Shown here: positions 48,445 to 64,000 of the stretch, piece after piece
Layout of the letters: each line of letters opens with the position of its first letter
Position numbering within the stretch: position 1 is the first letter of the stretch
NCBI GenBank assembly: GCA_964035545.1
Contig: OZ037767.1
Location: forward strand, 17,299,781-17,363,780
Reading direction: 5' to 3'
Length of the DNA stretch: 64,000 bases
Source: Bugula neritina
Taxonomy: Eukaryota; Bryozoa; Gymnolaemata; Cheilostomatida; Bugulidae
The notes under the pieces: model-generated
The model's database searches: none
Told to the model about the DNA's origin: nothing
Seen by the model: the letters and a program-made list of their open reading frames with translations, nothing else
Made by a program: the position numbers and the translations under genes

Positions 48445-49288
48445 CACCGGCTTTCCATGTACCAATCTCAGATTGATCTCAGCGAGATCATCCATGGAAA
48501 GACGCCAAAAATCGATCTCCGTCGATCTGAGCTGGTCGGTCTGTGGAGCTCGAACTCAAATCGATCTCATGTTAATAAGACCATGGAAAGTCGCCAGATC
48601 GATCGGAGAAGTAGAAAAAGACTGCGTGCTACAATGTTGTCTGCTAACTTATTGATAATTACTAAGCAAAGTATTAAATAATTATGATAGCCACCTTTTC
48701 AGGTGCCAAAACTTTGACTTTCAGTACAATGATTAGGAAAACTCAATTAAATGCAGTAGAAGGTTAAAAAAATGGAAGAATTTAAATTGAATTTAAATGA
48801 CTATTAAAACTTAGTTTCATTAGCTATTTTCTTTGTAATTTTAAGCCTAACAGTCCTGTAAGTTTATTAATAATCTGCAAGACAGCCATTAATTTTATAT
48901 AAGCTGTCAAGCTAAATAATTAAAATTAATTATTTTAAATTGGCCAAATTACCATACACTGAAAGCTTTGCTGCGTATAGTTTATAGCTGGGATTAAATT
49001 TTAGACTACGACCATCTTGTTTTCAACAGTAGTAGCTTTAATCACTCAAATAGGTGAACTAATTATACTTTTAAAGTATCCTTCACTCAGAGACAACTTC
49101 GCGAGATCGATCTGACACTCTCATGGAAAAACGATCGATCTGACACTCTCATGGAAAAACGATCGATCTGACACTCTCATGGAAAAACGATCGATCTGAC
49201 ACTCTCATGGAAAAACGATCGACCTGAGCACATTTCTCAGATCGATCTTAGCGAGATCGATTTGAGATCGGTACATGGAAAACCCGTG
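48445..49288. mobile_element. Non-autonomous DNA transposon (MITE-like) inside LTR
   Basis: 844 bp. Left end CACCGGCTTTCCATGTACC and right end, as complement, CACGGGTTTTCCATGTACC match at 17 of 19 bases, and similarity continues for about 37 bp. An AAT duplication (48442-48444 and 49289-49291) flanks it, shown by comparison with the empty site in the other LTR. Subterminal GATCGATCTGA-type repeats are abundant at both ends; the interior is AT-rich without a transposase frame. CAC ends, a 3-bp duplication and subterminal repeats resemble the CACTA/EnSpm superfamily, but assignment is tentative. Confidence 0.85.
49104..49222. repeat. 28-bp subterminal tandem repeat in the nested transposon
   Basis: Four near-perfect copies of GATCGATCTGACACTCTCAT followed by GGAAAAAC. 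Related GATCGATCT words also occur near the left end. Confidence 0.9.
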
Positions 49289-49334
49289 AATATTTCCCTG
49301 TACTACCCTGCTGGTAGCTCCGTGAGCCACCACA

Positions 49335-50385
49335 ATATCAACCAACAGAGTAAAATACAAGTAGTTGTTGAGAACTTCAGTAATAAAGTTGAGAAACATG
49401 CTGTAGTGAGCACAGTATATAGGCTGTAGAGTAGTAACGTACTGTACTGATTCTAAGTCGACTATAGATCTCATTGAGGGGTTGTAATCAATGATGTCTA
49501 CATCTCACTGTACCCACTGTAGTACTAACAAATGTTAACCTACTTTACTACCTGATGATCTACTAAAATGGTTCTTAGACAATCACTTTGATGTGTGAAT
49601 CTAATTCAGTATACGCCACTTGAATTACTCAACATATCAGAGTTTCCTATCTAGAAAATTATTTTGTAAATATGAAAGACTTCAATAATTATAATGAAGG
49701 TACATCTCTGTAACCATATACATTGTAAAGTGATGTCTACAATTTATCATACTGTGTATTTTTGTATAACTAGTAGTGGTAGTGCAAGTGTACTAATATT
49801 ACTAGAGTTATTAGGCTATACTGAATATGGTATCTTAAATATTAACAAATTTACTAACCTGATTGTAGTGACTATTCTATAATCATACTTGGTAGTTAGC
49901 CTGCCTGTTCCACTCTGTTACACCGAAGTCACACAACTGACTACGCAGTACATATAAATAATCTATTCATCTACTGACAATACAGTTTCGGTTATGCAGG
50001 AAATTTAGAATGTAATTCATGAGGAATTCCCATTTCCCAGTATTACTCACAATCATCAAAGAATTGTTTGTTTTTGATCAACACACTACTTATGAAGAGA
50101 TAAAGTAATTCTGATAGTTTAGAATGGATGAATACTTATTTAATCTCTTAACCATCATCATTTCATCTCTCTATAAATATTCAGGTTTTGCTAGGTTGTT
50201 GCAATGTGTGTATATTTCAAGTTTTCCTTAACAAATCTATGAGAAAACTTACAAAAATCACAATATTTCACTTATTCAGAGATTAGTAAATGCATTACTA
50301 GACCTGGTTTATGGTACAAAAAAAAATCATCTATAGAGCATATGAAGTTCTCAACTCTGGTCACAACCTTTGTGCTGCATTGACT
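49335..50385. other. Unit-3 flank, no gene seen
   Basis: Homologous in pieces to 25764-26830 and 33070-33250 of unit 2. Contains a reduced TAG-triplet run near 49770. No supported exon before the terminal exon at 50446. Confidence 0.5.
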
Positions 50386-50391
50386 TTTATT
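50386..50391 (-). terminator. Polyadenylation signal AATAAA
   Basis: AATAAA on the minus strand about 55 nt after the TAA of the putative terminal exon at 50446-50594. Adjacent DNA has two near-copies of the stop-proximal sequence (CATCAACCCAATGCTAGAAG). Confidence 0.35.
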
Positions 50392-50445
50392 TTACATCAA
50401 CCCAATGCTAGAAGGTGTGTCAGTATATAGTACAGAGGTTTAGCT

Positions 50446-50594
50446 TTACATCAACTCAATGCTAGAAGCCTGTCTCTGTATAGCAAGTTTGTGTTGATTT
50501 CTAAACTTGAGTTTGTTGAGTTTCTGCATGTGGTAGCTGTTCAATCTCTCATAGAACCTCACTTTCCTACCTTTTCTCAGTAAGGTTTTCCCAT
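50446..50594 (-). CDS. Probable terminal coding exon of a gene extending beyond the window
   Basis: On the minus strand an acceptor-like CTCTTTCAG ends at 50595. It is followed by 149 nt of open frame encoding a basic segment (GKTLLRKGRKVRFYERL, then NSYHMQKLNKLKFRNQHKL) and a TAA at 50446-50448. An AATAAA signal lies about 55 nt downstream (50386-50391 on the minus strand). Composition and codon use are unlike the flanking AT-only repeat. The codon is split after its first base, so the upstream intron would be phase 1, as in the ankyrin genes. I do not recognise the peptide. If the model is right, the rest of the gene lies beyond the 41-bp satellite, which would then sit in an intron of more than 13 kb. 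It could also be a fragment of a dead gene. Confidence 0.35.
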
Positions 50595-50619
50595 CTGAAA
50601 GAGTAGAACGTATGATATA

Positions 50620-53600
50620 ATATAATAAACAACACACTATATAATATATACTATGATATAATATAATAAACAACACACTATATAATATATACTATGATAT
50701 AATATAATAAACAACACACTATATAATATATACTATGATATAATATAAAAAAACAACACACTATATAGTATATACTATGATATAATATAATAAACAACAC
50801 ACTATATAGTATATACTATGATATAATATAATAAACAACACACTATATATAATATATACTATGATATAATATAATAAACAACACACTATATAATATATAC
50901 TATGATATAATATAATAAACACCACACTATATAATATATACTATGATATAATATAATAAACAACACACTATATAGTATATACTATGATATAATATAATAA
51001 ACAACACACTATATAATATATACTATGATATAATATAATACACAACACACTATATAGTATATACTATGATCTAATATAATAAACACCACACTAAATAATA
51101 TATACTATGATATAATATAATAAACAACACACTATATAGTATATACTATGATATAATATAATAAACAACACACTATATAGTATATACTATGATATAATAT
51201 AATAAACAACACACTATATAGTATATACTATGATATAATATAATACACAACACACTATATAGTATATACTATGATATAATATAATAAACAACACACTATA
51301 TAGTATATACTATGATATAATATAATAAACAACACACTATATAGTATATACTATGATATAATATAATAAACAACACACTATATAGTATATACTATGATAT
51401 AATATAATACACAACACACTATATAGTATATACTATGATATAATATAATAAACAACACACTATATAGTATATACTATGATATAATATAATAAACAACACA
51501 CTATATAGTATATACTATGATATAATATAATAAACAACACACTATATATAATATATACTATGATATAATATAATAAACAACACACTATATAGTATATACT
51601 ATGATATAATATAATAAACAACACACTATATAATATATACTATGATATAATATAATAAACAACACACTATATAATATATACTATGATATAATATAATAAA
51701 CAACACACTATATAACATATACTATGATATAATATAATAAACAACACACTATATAACATATACTATGATATAATATAAGAAACAACACACTATATAGTAT
51801 ATACTATGATATAATATTATAATAAACAACACACTATATAGTATATACTATGATATAATATAATACACAACACACTATATAGTATATACTATGATATAAT
51901 ATAATAAACAACACACTATATAATATATACTATGATATAATATAATAAACAACACACTATATAGTATATACTATGATATAATATAATACACAACACACTA
52001 TATAATATATACTATGATATAATATAATACACAACACACTATATAATATATACTATGATATAATATAATAAACAACACACTATATAGTATATACTATGAT
52101 ATAATATAATAAACAACACACTATATAATATATACTATGATATAATATAATAAACAACACACTATATAGTATATACTATGATATAATATAATAAACAACA
52201 CACTATATAGTATATACTATGATATAATATAATACACAACACACTATATAATATATACTATGATATAATATAATACACAACACACTATATAGTATATACT
52301 ATGATATAATATAATACACAACACACTATATAGTATATACTATGATATAATATAATAAACAACACACTATATAACATATACTATGATATAATATAATAAA
52401 CAACACACTATATAACATATACTATGATATAATATAAGAAACAACACACTATATAGTATATACTATGATATAATATAATAAACAACACACTATATAATAT
52501 ATACTATGATATAATATAATAAACAACACACTATATAATATATACTATGATATAATATAATAAACAACACACTATATAACATATACTATGATATAATATA
52601 ATAAACAACACACTATATAACATATACTATGATATAATATAAGAAACAACACACTATATAGTATATACTATGATATAATATTATAATAAACAACACACTA
52701 TATAGTATATACTATGATATAATATAATACACAACACACTATATAGTATATACTATGATATAATATAATAAACAACACACTATATAGTATATACTATGAT
52801 ATAATATAATAAACAACACACTATATAACATATACTATGATATAATATAATACACAACACACTATATAGTATATACTATGATATAATATAATAAACAACA
52901 CACTATATAATATATACTATGATATAATATAATACACAACACACTATATAATATATACTATGATATAATATAATAAACAACACACTATATAGTATATACT
53001 ATGATATAATATAATAAACAACACACTATATAATATATACTATGATATAATATAATAAACAACACACTATATAGTATATACTATGATATAATATAATAAA
53101 CAACACACTATATAGTATATACTATGATATAATATAATAAACAACACACTATATAGTATATACTATGATATAATATAATAAACAACACACTATATAATAT
53201 ATACTATGATATAATATAATAAACAACACACTATATAATATATACTATGATCTAATATAATAAACAACACACTATATAATATATACTATGATATAATATA
53301 ATAAACACCACACTATATAATATATACTATGATATAATATAATAAACAACACACTATATAATATATACTATGATATAATATAATAAACAACACACTATAT
53401 AATATATACTATGATATAATATAATAAACAACACACTATATAATATATACTATGATATAATATAATACACAACACACTATATAATATATACTATGATATA
53501 ATATAATAAACAACACACTATATAGTATATACTATGATATAATATAATAAACAACACACTATATAATATATACTATGATATAATATAATACACAACACAC

Positions 53601-56600
53601 TATATAGTATATACTATGATATAATATAATAAACAACACACTATATAATATATACTATGATATAATATAATAAACAACACACTATATAATATATACTATG
53701 ATATAATATAATAAACAACACACTATATAATATATACTATGATATAATATAATAAACAACACACTATATAATATATACTATGATATAATATAATAAACAA
53801 CACACTATATAGTATATACTATGATATAATATAATAAACAACACACTATATAGTATATACTATGATATAATATAATACACAACACACTATATAGTATATA
53901 CTATGATATAATATAATAAACAACACACTATATAATATATACTATGATATAATATAATACACAACACACTATATAGTATATACTATGATATAATATAATA
54001 AACAACACACTATATAGTATATACTATGATATAATATAATAAACAACACACTATATAATATATACTATGATATAATATAATAAACAACACACTATATAAT
54101 ATATACTATGATATAATATAATAAACAACACACTATATAATATATACTATGATATAATATAATAAACAACACACTATATAATATATACTATGATATAATA
54201 TAATAAACAACACACTATATAGTATATACTATGATATAATATAATAAACAACACACTATATAGTATATACTATGATATAATATAATACACAACACACTAT
54301 ATAGTATATACTATGATATAATATAATAAACAACACACTATATAATATATACTATGATATAATATAATACACAACACACTATATAGTATATACTATGATA
54401 TAATATAATAAACAACACACTATATAGTATATACTATGATATAATATAATAAACAACACACTATATAATATATACTATGATATAATATAATAAACAACAC
54501 ACTATATAATATATACTATGATATAATATAATACACAACACACTATATAGTATATACTATGATATAATATAATACACAACACACTATATAGTATATACTA
54601 TGATATAATATAATACACAACACACTAAATAATATATACTATGATATAATATAATAAACAACACACTATATAGTATATACTATGATATAATATAATAAAC
54701 AACACACTATATAGTATATACTATGATATAATATAATAAACAACACACTATATAATATATACTATGATATAATATAATAAACAACACACTATATAATATA
54801 TACTATGATATAATATAATATACAACACACTATATAGTATATACTATGATATAATATAATACACAACACACTATATAGTATATACTATGATATAATATAA
54901 TAAACAACACACTATATAGTATATACTATGATATAATATAATAAACAACACACTATATAGTATATACTATGATATAATATAATAAACAACACACTATATA
55001 GTATATACTATGATATAATATAATAAACAACACACTATATAGTATATACTATGATATAATATAATACACAACACACTATATAGTATATACTATGATCTAA
55101 TATAATAAACAACACACTATATAGTATATACTATGATATAATATAATAAACAACACACTATATAGTATATACTATGATATAATATAATAAACAACACACT
55201 ATATAGTATATACTATGATATAATATAATAAACAACACACTATATAATATATACTATGATATAATATAATAAACAACACACTATATAGTATATACTATGA
55301 TATAATATAATACACAACACACTATATAGTATATACTATGATATAATATAATACACAACACACTATATAATATATACTATGATATAATATAATACACAAC
55401 ACACTATATAGTATATACTATGATATAATATAATACACAACACACTATATAGTATATACTATGATATAATATAATACACAACACACTATATAATATATAC
55501 TATGATATAATATAATAAACAACACACTATATAATATATACTATGATATAATATAATAAACAACACACTATATAATATATACTATGATATAATATAATAA
55601 ACAACACACTATATAGTATATACTATGATATTATATAATAAACAACACACTATATAGTATATACTATGATATAATATAATAAACAACACACTATATAGTA
55701 TATACTATGATATAATATAATAAACAACACACTATATAGTATATACTATGATATAATATAATAAACAACACACTATATAGTATATACTATGATATAATAT
55801 AATAAACAACACACTATATAATATATACTATGATATAATATAATACACAACACACTATATAATATATACTATGATATAATATAATACACAACACACTATA
55901 TAGTATATACTATGATATAATATAATACACAACACACTATATAATATATACTATGATCTAATATAATAAACAACACACTATATAGTATATACTATGATAT
56001 AATATAATAAACAACACACTATATAATATATACTATGATATAATATAATACACAACACACTATATAGTATATACTATGATATAATATAATACACAACACA
56101 CTATATAGTATATACTATGATATAATATAATAAACAACACACTATATAATATATACTATGATCTAATATAATAAACAACACACTATATAATACATACTAT
56201 GATATAATATAATAAACAACACACTATATAATATATACTATGATATAATATAATAAACAACACACTATATATAATATATACTATGATATAATATAATAAA
56301 CAACACACTAAATAATATATACTATGATATAATATAATACACAACACACTATATAGTATATACTATGATATAATATAATAAACAACACACTATATAATAT
56401 ATACTATGATATAATATAATAAACACCACACTATATAATATATACTATGATATAATATAATAAACACCACACTATATAATATATACTATGATATAATATA
56501 ATAAACAACACACTATATAATATATACTATGATATAATATAATAAACAACACACTATATAGTATATACTATGATATAATATAATAAACAACACACTATAT

Positions 56601-59600
56601 AGTATATACTATGATATAATATAATAAACAACACACTATATAATATATACTATGATATAATATAATAAACAACACACTATATAGTATATACTATGATATA
56701 ATATAATAAACAACACACTATATAGTATATACTATGATATAATATAATAAACAACACACTATATAATATATACTATGATATAATATAATAAACAACACAC
56801 TATATAGTATATACTATGATATAATATAATAAACAACACACTATATAGTATATACTATGATATAATATAATAAACAACACACTATATAATATATACTATG
56901 ATATAATATAATAAACACCACACTATATAATATATACTATGATATAATATAATAAACAACACACTATATAGTATATACTATGATATAATATAATACACAA
57001 CACACTATATAATATATACTATGATATAATATAATAAACAACACACTATATAACATATACTATGATATAATATAATACACAACACACTATATAGTATATA
57101 CTATGATATAATATAATAAACAACACACTATATAGTATATACTATGATATAATATAATAAACAACACACTATATAGTATATACTATGATATAATATAATA
57201 CACAACACACTATATAATATATACTATGATATAATATAATAAACAACACACTATATAATATATACTATGATATAATATAATAAACAACACACTATATAGT
57301 ATATACTATGATATAATATAATAAACAACACACTATATAACATATACTATGATATAATATAATACACAACACACTATATAGTATATACTATGATATAATA
57401 TAATAAACAACACACTATATAGTATATACTATGATATAATATAATAAACAACACACTATATAATATATACTATGATATAATATAATAAACAACACACTAT
57501 ATAATATATACTATGATATAATATAATAAACAACACACTATATATAATATATACTATGATATAATATAATAAACAACACACTATATAATATATACTATGA
57601 TATAATATAATAAACACCACACTATATAGTATATACTATGATATAATATAATAAACAACACACTATATAATATATACTATGATATAATATAATAAACAAC
57701 ACACTATATAGTATATACTATGATATAATATAATAAACAACACACTATATAACATATACTATGATATAATATAATACACAACACACTATATAGTATATAC
57801 TATGATATAATATAATAAACAACACACTATATAGTATATACTATGATATAATATAATAAACAACACACTATATAGTATATACTATGATATAATATAATAA
57901 ACAACACACTATATAATATATACTATGATATAATATAATAAACAACACACTATATAATATATACTATGATATAATATAATACACAACACACTATATAGTA
58001 TATACTATGATATAATATAATAAACAACACACTATATAATATATACTATGATATAATATAATAAACAACACACTATATAATATATACTATGATATAATAT
58101 AATAAACACCACACTATATAGTATATACTATGATATAATATAATACACAACACACTATATAATATATACTATGATATAATATAATACACAACACACTATA
58201 TAATATATACTATGATATAATATAATACACAACACACTATATAGTATATACTATGATATAATATAATAAACAACACACTATATAATATATACTATGATAT
58301 AATATAATAAACAACACACTATATAATATATACTATGATATAATATAATACACAACACACTATATAGTATATACTATGATATAATATAATAAACAACACA
58401 CTATATAGTATATACTATGATATAATATAATACACAACACACTAAATAATATATACTATGATATAATATAATAAACAACACACTATATAATATATACTAT
58501 GATATAATATAATAAACAACACACTATATAATATATACTATGATATAATATAATAAACAACACACTATATAGTATATACTATGATATAATATAATAAACA
58601 ACACACTATATAGTATATACTATGATATAATATAATAAACAACACACTATATAGTATATACTATGATATAATATAATAAACACCACACTATATAGTATAT
58701 ACTATGATATAATATAATAAACAACACACTATATAGTATATACTATGATATAATATAATAAACAACACACTATATAGTATATACTATGATATAATATAAT
58801 AAACAACACACTATATAATATATACTATGATATAATATAATAAACAACACACTATATAATATATACTATGATATAATATAATAAACAACACACTATATAA
58901 TACATACTATGATATAATATAATAAACAACACACTATATAGTATATACTATGATATAATATAATAAACAACACACTATATAACATATACTATGATATAAT
59001 ATAATAAACAACACACTATATAACATATACTATGATATAATATAAGAAACAACACACTATATAGTATATACTATGATATAATATTATAATAAACAACACA
59101 CTATATAGTATATACTATGATATAATATAATACACAACACACTATATAATATATACTATGATATAATATAATAAACAACACACTATATAGTATATACTAT
59201 GATATAATATAATAAACAACACACTATATAGTATATACTATGATATAATATAATAAACAACACACTATATAATATATACTATGATATAATATAATACACA
59301 ACACACTATATAGTATATACTATGATATAATATAATACACAACACACTATATAGTATATACTATGATATAATATAATAAACAACACACTATATAATATAT
59401 ACTATGATCTAATATAATAAACAACACACTATATAATACATACTATGATATAATATAATAAACAACACACTATATAATATATACTATGATATAATATAAT
59501 AAACAACACACTATATATAATATATACTATGATATAATATAATAAACAACACACTAAATAATATATACTATGATATAATATAATACACAACACACTATAT

Positions 59601-62600
59601 AGTATATACTATGATATAATATAATAAACAACACACTATATAATATATACTATGATATAATATAATAAACACCACACTATATAATATATACTATGATATA
59701 ATATAATAAACACCACACTATATAATATATACTATGATATAATATAATAAACAACACACTATATAATATATACTATGATATAATATAATAAACAACACAC
59801 TATATAGTATATACTATGATATAATATAATAAACAACACACTATATAGTATATACTATGATATAATATAATAAACAACACACTATATAATATATACTATG
59901 ATATAATATAATAAACACCACACTATATAATATATACTATGATATAATATAATAAACAACACACTATATAGTATATACTATGATATAATATAATACACAA
60001 CACACTATATAATATATACTATGATATAATATAATAAACAACACACTATATAACATATACTATGATATAATATAATACACAACACACTATATAGTATATA
60101 CTATGATATAATATAATAAACAACACACTATATAGTATATACTATGATATAATATAATACACAACACACTATATAATATATACTATGATATAATATAATA
60201 AACAACACACTATATAATATATACTATGATATAATATAATAAACAACACACTATATAGTATATACTATGATATAATATAATAAACAACACACTATATAAT
60301 ATATACTATGATATAATATAATAAACAACACACTATATAATATATACTATGATATAATATAATACACAACACACTATATAATATATACTATGATATAATA
60401 TAATAAACACCACACTATATAGTATATACTATGATATAATATAATAAACAACACACTATATAATATATACTATGATATAATATAATAAACAACACACTAT
60501 ATAGTATATACTATGATATAATATAATAAACAACACACTATATAACATATACTATGATATAATATAATACACAACACACTATATAGTATATACTATGATA
60601 TAATATAATAAACAACACACTATATAGTATATACTATGATATAATATAATAAACAACACACTATATAGTATATACTATGATATAATATAATAAACAACAC
60701 ACTATATAATATATACTATGATATAATATAATAAACAACACACTATATAATATATACTATGATATAATATAATACACAACACACTATATAGTATATACTA
60801 TGATATAATATAATAAACAACACACTATATAATATATACTATGATATAATATAATAAACAACACACTATATAATATATACTATGATATAATATAATAAAC
60901 ACCACACTATATAGTATATACTATGATATAATATAATACACAACACACTATATAATATATACTATGATATAATATAATACACAACACACTATATAATATA
61001 TACTATGATATAATATAATACACAACACACTATATAGTATATACTATGATATAATATAATAAACAACACACTATATAATATATACTATGATATAATATAA
61101 TAAACAACACACTATATAATATATACTATGATATAATATAATACACAACACACTATATAGTATATACTATGATATAATATAATAAACAACACACTATATA
61201 GTATATACTATGATATAATATAATACACAACACACTAAATAATATATACTATGATATAATATAATAAACAACACACTATATAATATATACTATGATATAA
61301 TATAATAAACAACACACTATATAATATATACTATGATATAATATAATAAACAACACACTATATAGTATATACTATGATATAATATAATAAACAACACACT
61401 ATATAGTATATACTATGATATAATATAATAAACAACACACTATATAGTATATACTATGATATAATATAATAAACACCACACTATATAGTATATACTATGA
61501 TATAATATAATAAACAACACACTATATAGTATATACTATGATATAATATAATAAACAACACACTATATAGTATATACTATGATATAATATAATAAACAAC
61601 ACACTATATAATATATACTATGATATAATATAATAAACAACACACTATATAATATATACTATGATATAATATAATAAACAACACACTATATAATACATAC
61701 TATGATATAATATAATAAACAACACACTATATAGTATATACTATGATATAATATAATAAACAACACACTATATAACATATACTATGATATAATATAATAA
61801 ACAACACACTATATAACATATACTATGATATAATATAAGAAACAACACACTATATAGTATATACTATGATATAATATTATAATAAACAACACACTATATA
61901 GTATATACTATGATATAATATAATACACAACACACTATATAATATATACTATGATATAATATAATAAACAACACACTATATAGTATATACTATGATATAA
62001 TATAATAAACAACACACTATATAGTATATACTATGATATAATATAATAAACAACACACTATATAATATATACTATGATATAATATAATACACAACACACT
62101 ATATAGTATATACTATGATATAATATAATACACAACACACTATATAGTATATACTATGATATAATATAATAAACAACACACTATATAATATATACTATGA
62201 TCTAATATAATAAACAACACACTATATAATACATACTATGATATAATATAATAAACAACACACTATATAATATATACTATGATATAATATAATAAACAAC
62301 ACACTATATATAATATATACTATGATATAATATAATAAACAACACACTAAATAATATATACTATGATATAATATAATACACAACACACTATATAGTATAT
62401 ACTATGATATAATATAATAAACAACACACTATATAATATATACTATGATATAATATAATAAACACCACACTATATAATATATACTATGATATAATATAAT
62501 AAACACCACACTATATAATATATACTATGATATAATATAATAAACAACACACTATATAATATATACTATGATATAATATAATAAACAACACACTATATAG

Positions 62601-64000
62601 TATATACTATGATATAATATAATAAACAACACACTATATAGTATATACTATGATATAATATAATAAACAACACACTATATAATATATACTATGATATAAT
62701 ATAATAAACACCACACTATATAATATATACTATGATATAATATAATAAACAACACACTATATAGTATATACTATGATATAATATAATACACAACACACTA
62801 TATAATATATACTATGATATAATATAATAAACAACACACTATATAGTATATACTATGATATAATATAATAAACAACACACTATATAGTATATACTATGAT
62901 ATAATATAATACACAACACACTATATAATATATACTATGATATAATATAATAAACAACACACTATATAATATATACTATGATATAATATAATAAACAACA
63001 CACTATATAGTATATACTATGATATAATATAATAAACAACACACTATATAATATATACTATGATATAATATAATACACAACACACTATATAATATATACT
63101 ATGATATAATATAATAAACAACACACTATATAACATATACTATGATATAATATAATACACAACACACTATATAGTATATACTATGATATAATATAATAAA
63201 CAACACACTATATAGTATATACTATGATATAATATAATAAACAACACACTATATAATATATACTATGATCTAATATAATAAACAACACACTATATAATAC
63301 ATACTATGATATAATATAATAAACAACACACTATATAATATATACTATGATATAATATAATACACAACACACTATATAATATATACTATGATATAATATA
63401 ATAAACAACACACTATATAGTATATACTATGATATAATATAATAAACAACACACTATATAATATATACTATGATATAATATAATAAACAACACACTATAT
63501 AGTATATACTATGATATAATATAATAAACAACACACTATATAGTATATACTATGATATAATATAATAAACAACACACTATATAGTATATACTATGATATA
63601 ATATAATAAACAACACACTATATAATATATACTATGATATAATATAATAAACAACACACTATATAATATATACTATGATATAATATAATACACAACACAC
63701 TATATAGTATATACTATGATATAATATAATAAACAACACACTATATAATATATACTATGATATAATATAATAAACAACACACTATATAATATATACTATG
63801 ATATAATATAATAAACACCACACTATATAGTATATACTATGATATAATATAATACACAACACACTATATAATATATACTATGATATAATATAATACACAA
63901 CACACTATATAATATATACTATGATATAATATAATACACAACACACTATATAGTATATACTATGATATAATATAATAAACAACACACTATATAATATATA
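50620..64000. repeat. 41-bp AT-rich satellite array with higher-order structure
   Basis: Continuous tandem array of a 41-bp monomer (ACTATGATATAATATAATAA, then ACAACACACTATATARTATAT), about 325 copies, running off the window. Main variants are A/G in TATARTATA, AAACAA against CACAA or CACCA, GATCTAAT, TAACATA, TAAGAAAC, TTATAATAAA and a +2 monomer. Variant combinations recur at long spacing. Confidence 0.97.

Larger units (their letters stand above)
40891..49334 (-). mobile_element. Ty3/gypsy LTR retrotransposon B with nested transposon
   Basis: LTRs at 40891-41229 (3') and 48150-49334 (5', interrupted by an 844-bp insertion). Ends TGTGGTGG and ATAACA on the minus strand. Primer-binding-site-like TGGCAGTGGTGGGATAG lies at 48129-48145, and a purine tract GGTGGAGGCGG at 41230-41240 abuts the 3' LTR. 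Gene order: gag, protease, RT, RNase H, integrase with GPY/F, extension, zinc-finger ORF. It is more GC-rich than its host flanks. Several stops, frameshifts and a mutated RT active site show it is inactive. No target duplication is seen (TGCAT against ATATC). Confidence 0.92.
48150..49334 (-). repeat. 5' LTR of element B, interrupted
   Basis: LTR sequence at 48150-48444 and 49289-49334, split by the DNA transposon at 48445-49288. Confidence 0.9.

Noticed and set aside
48431-48681. Frames of 74 codons at the left end of the nested transposon
   Set aside because: Two overlapping frames over subterminal repeats; no transposase motif.
50620-64000. CRISPR-like array
   Set aside because: The 41-bp unit has no variable spacers; units are contiguous satellite monomers in a eukaryotic genome.

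Overview
The window is eukaryotic nuclear DNA from an invertebrate animal. It is AT-rich, has short GT-AG introns, no bacterial-style operons, long satellite arrays and Ty3/gypsy retrotransposons. A sponge or another early-branching invertebrate would fit the AT content and the tandem ankyrin genes, but that is a weak inference; no gene here fixes the species.

The main theme is a segmental duplication repeated three times. Each unit carries one minus-strand, eight-exon gene: an N-terminal array of near-identical ankyrin repeats, a Pro/Ser/Thr-rich linker, and a conserved C-terminal region of about 210 residues that I do not recognise. The three copies lie at about 2.7-7.4 kb, 17.3-21.7 kb and 34.5-39.3 kb. 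All three are open end to end with conserved splice sites, and they encode about 961, 844 and 961 residues. Copy 2 is shorter by exactly three 39-residue ankyrin modules. Each gene is followed on its 3' side by a 26-bp minisatellite of variable length. Upstream of its start lies a 52-bp satellite, then a promoter-like or solo-LTR-like block with CCAAT and TATA boxes. Between units 1 and 2 (11.9-15.6 kb) a 1.3-kb block is repeated three times in tandem.

Mobile DNA separates and interrupts the units. Element A (26.8-33.1 kb, plus strand) is a decayed Ty3/gypsy element that has lost its reverse transcriptase. Element B (40.9-49.3 kb, minus strand) is a fuller relative with gag, protease, RT/RNase H and integrase with a GPY/F motif. 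Both carry an additional ORF downstream of pol; in B it encodes two C2H2 zinc-finger motifs and a helical tail. Both share two in-frame stops at homologous codons. The 5' LTR of element B holds an 844-bp non-autonomous DNA transposon with clear terminal inverted repeats and an AAT target duplication. A separate 732-bp solo LTR with a perfect 5-bp target duplication sits in unit 2, and a solo LTR of the element A family sits in unit 3.

The last 13.4 kb (50.6-64.0 kb, running off the window) is a single array of a 41-bp AT-rich satellite, about 325 monomers, with a visible higher-order repeat of about 2.8-3.2 kb. Immediately beside it is what looks like the last coding exon of another minus-strand gene, so the array may lie inside an intron.
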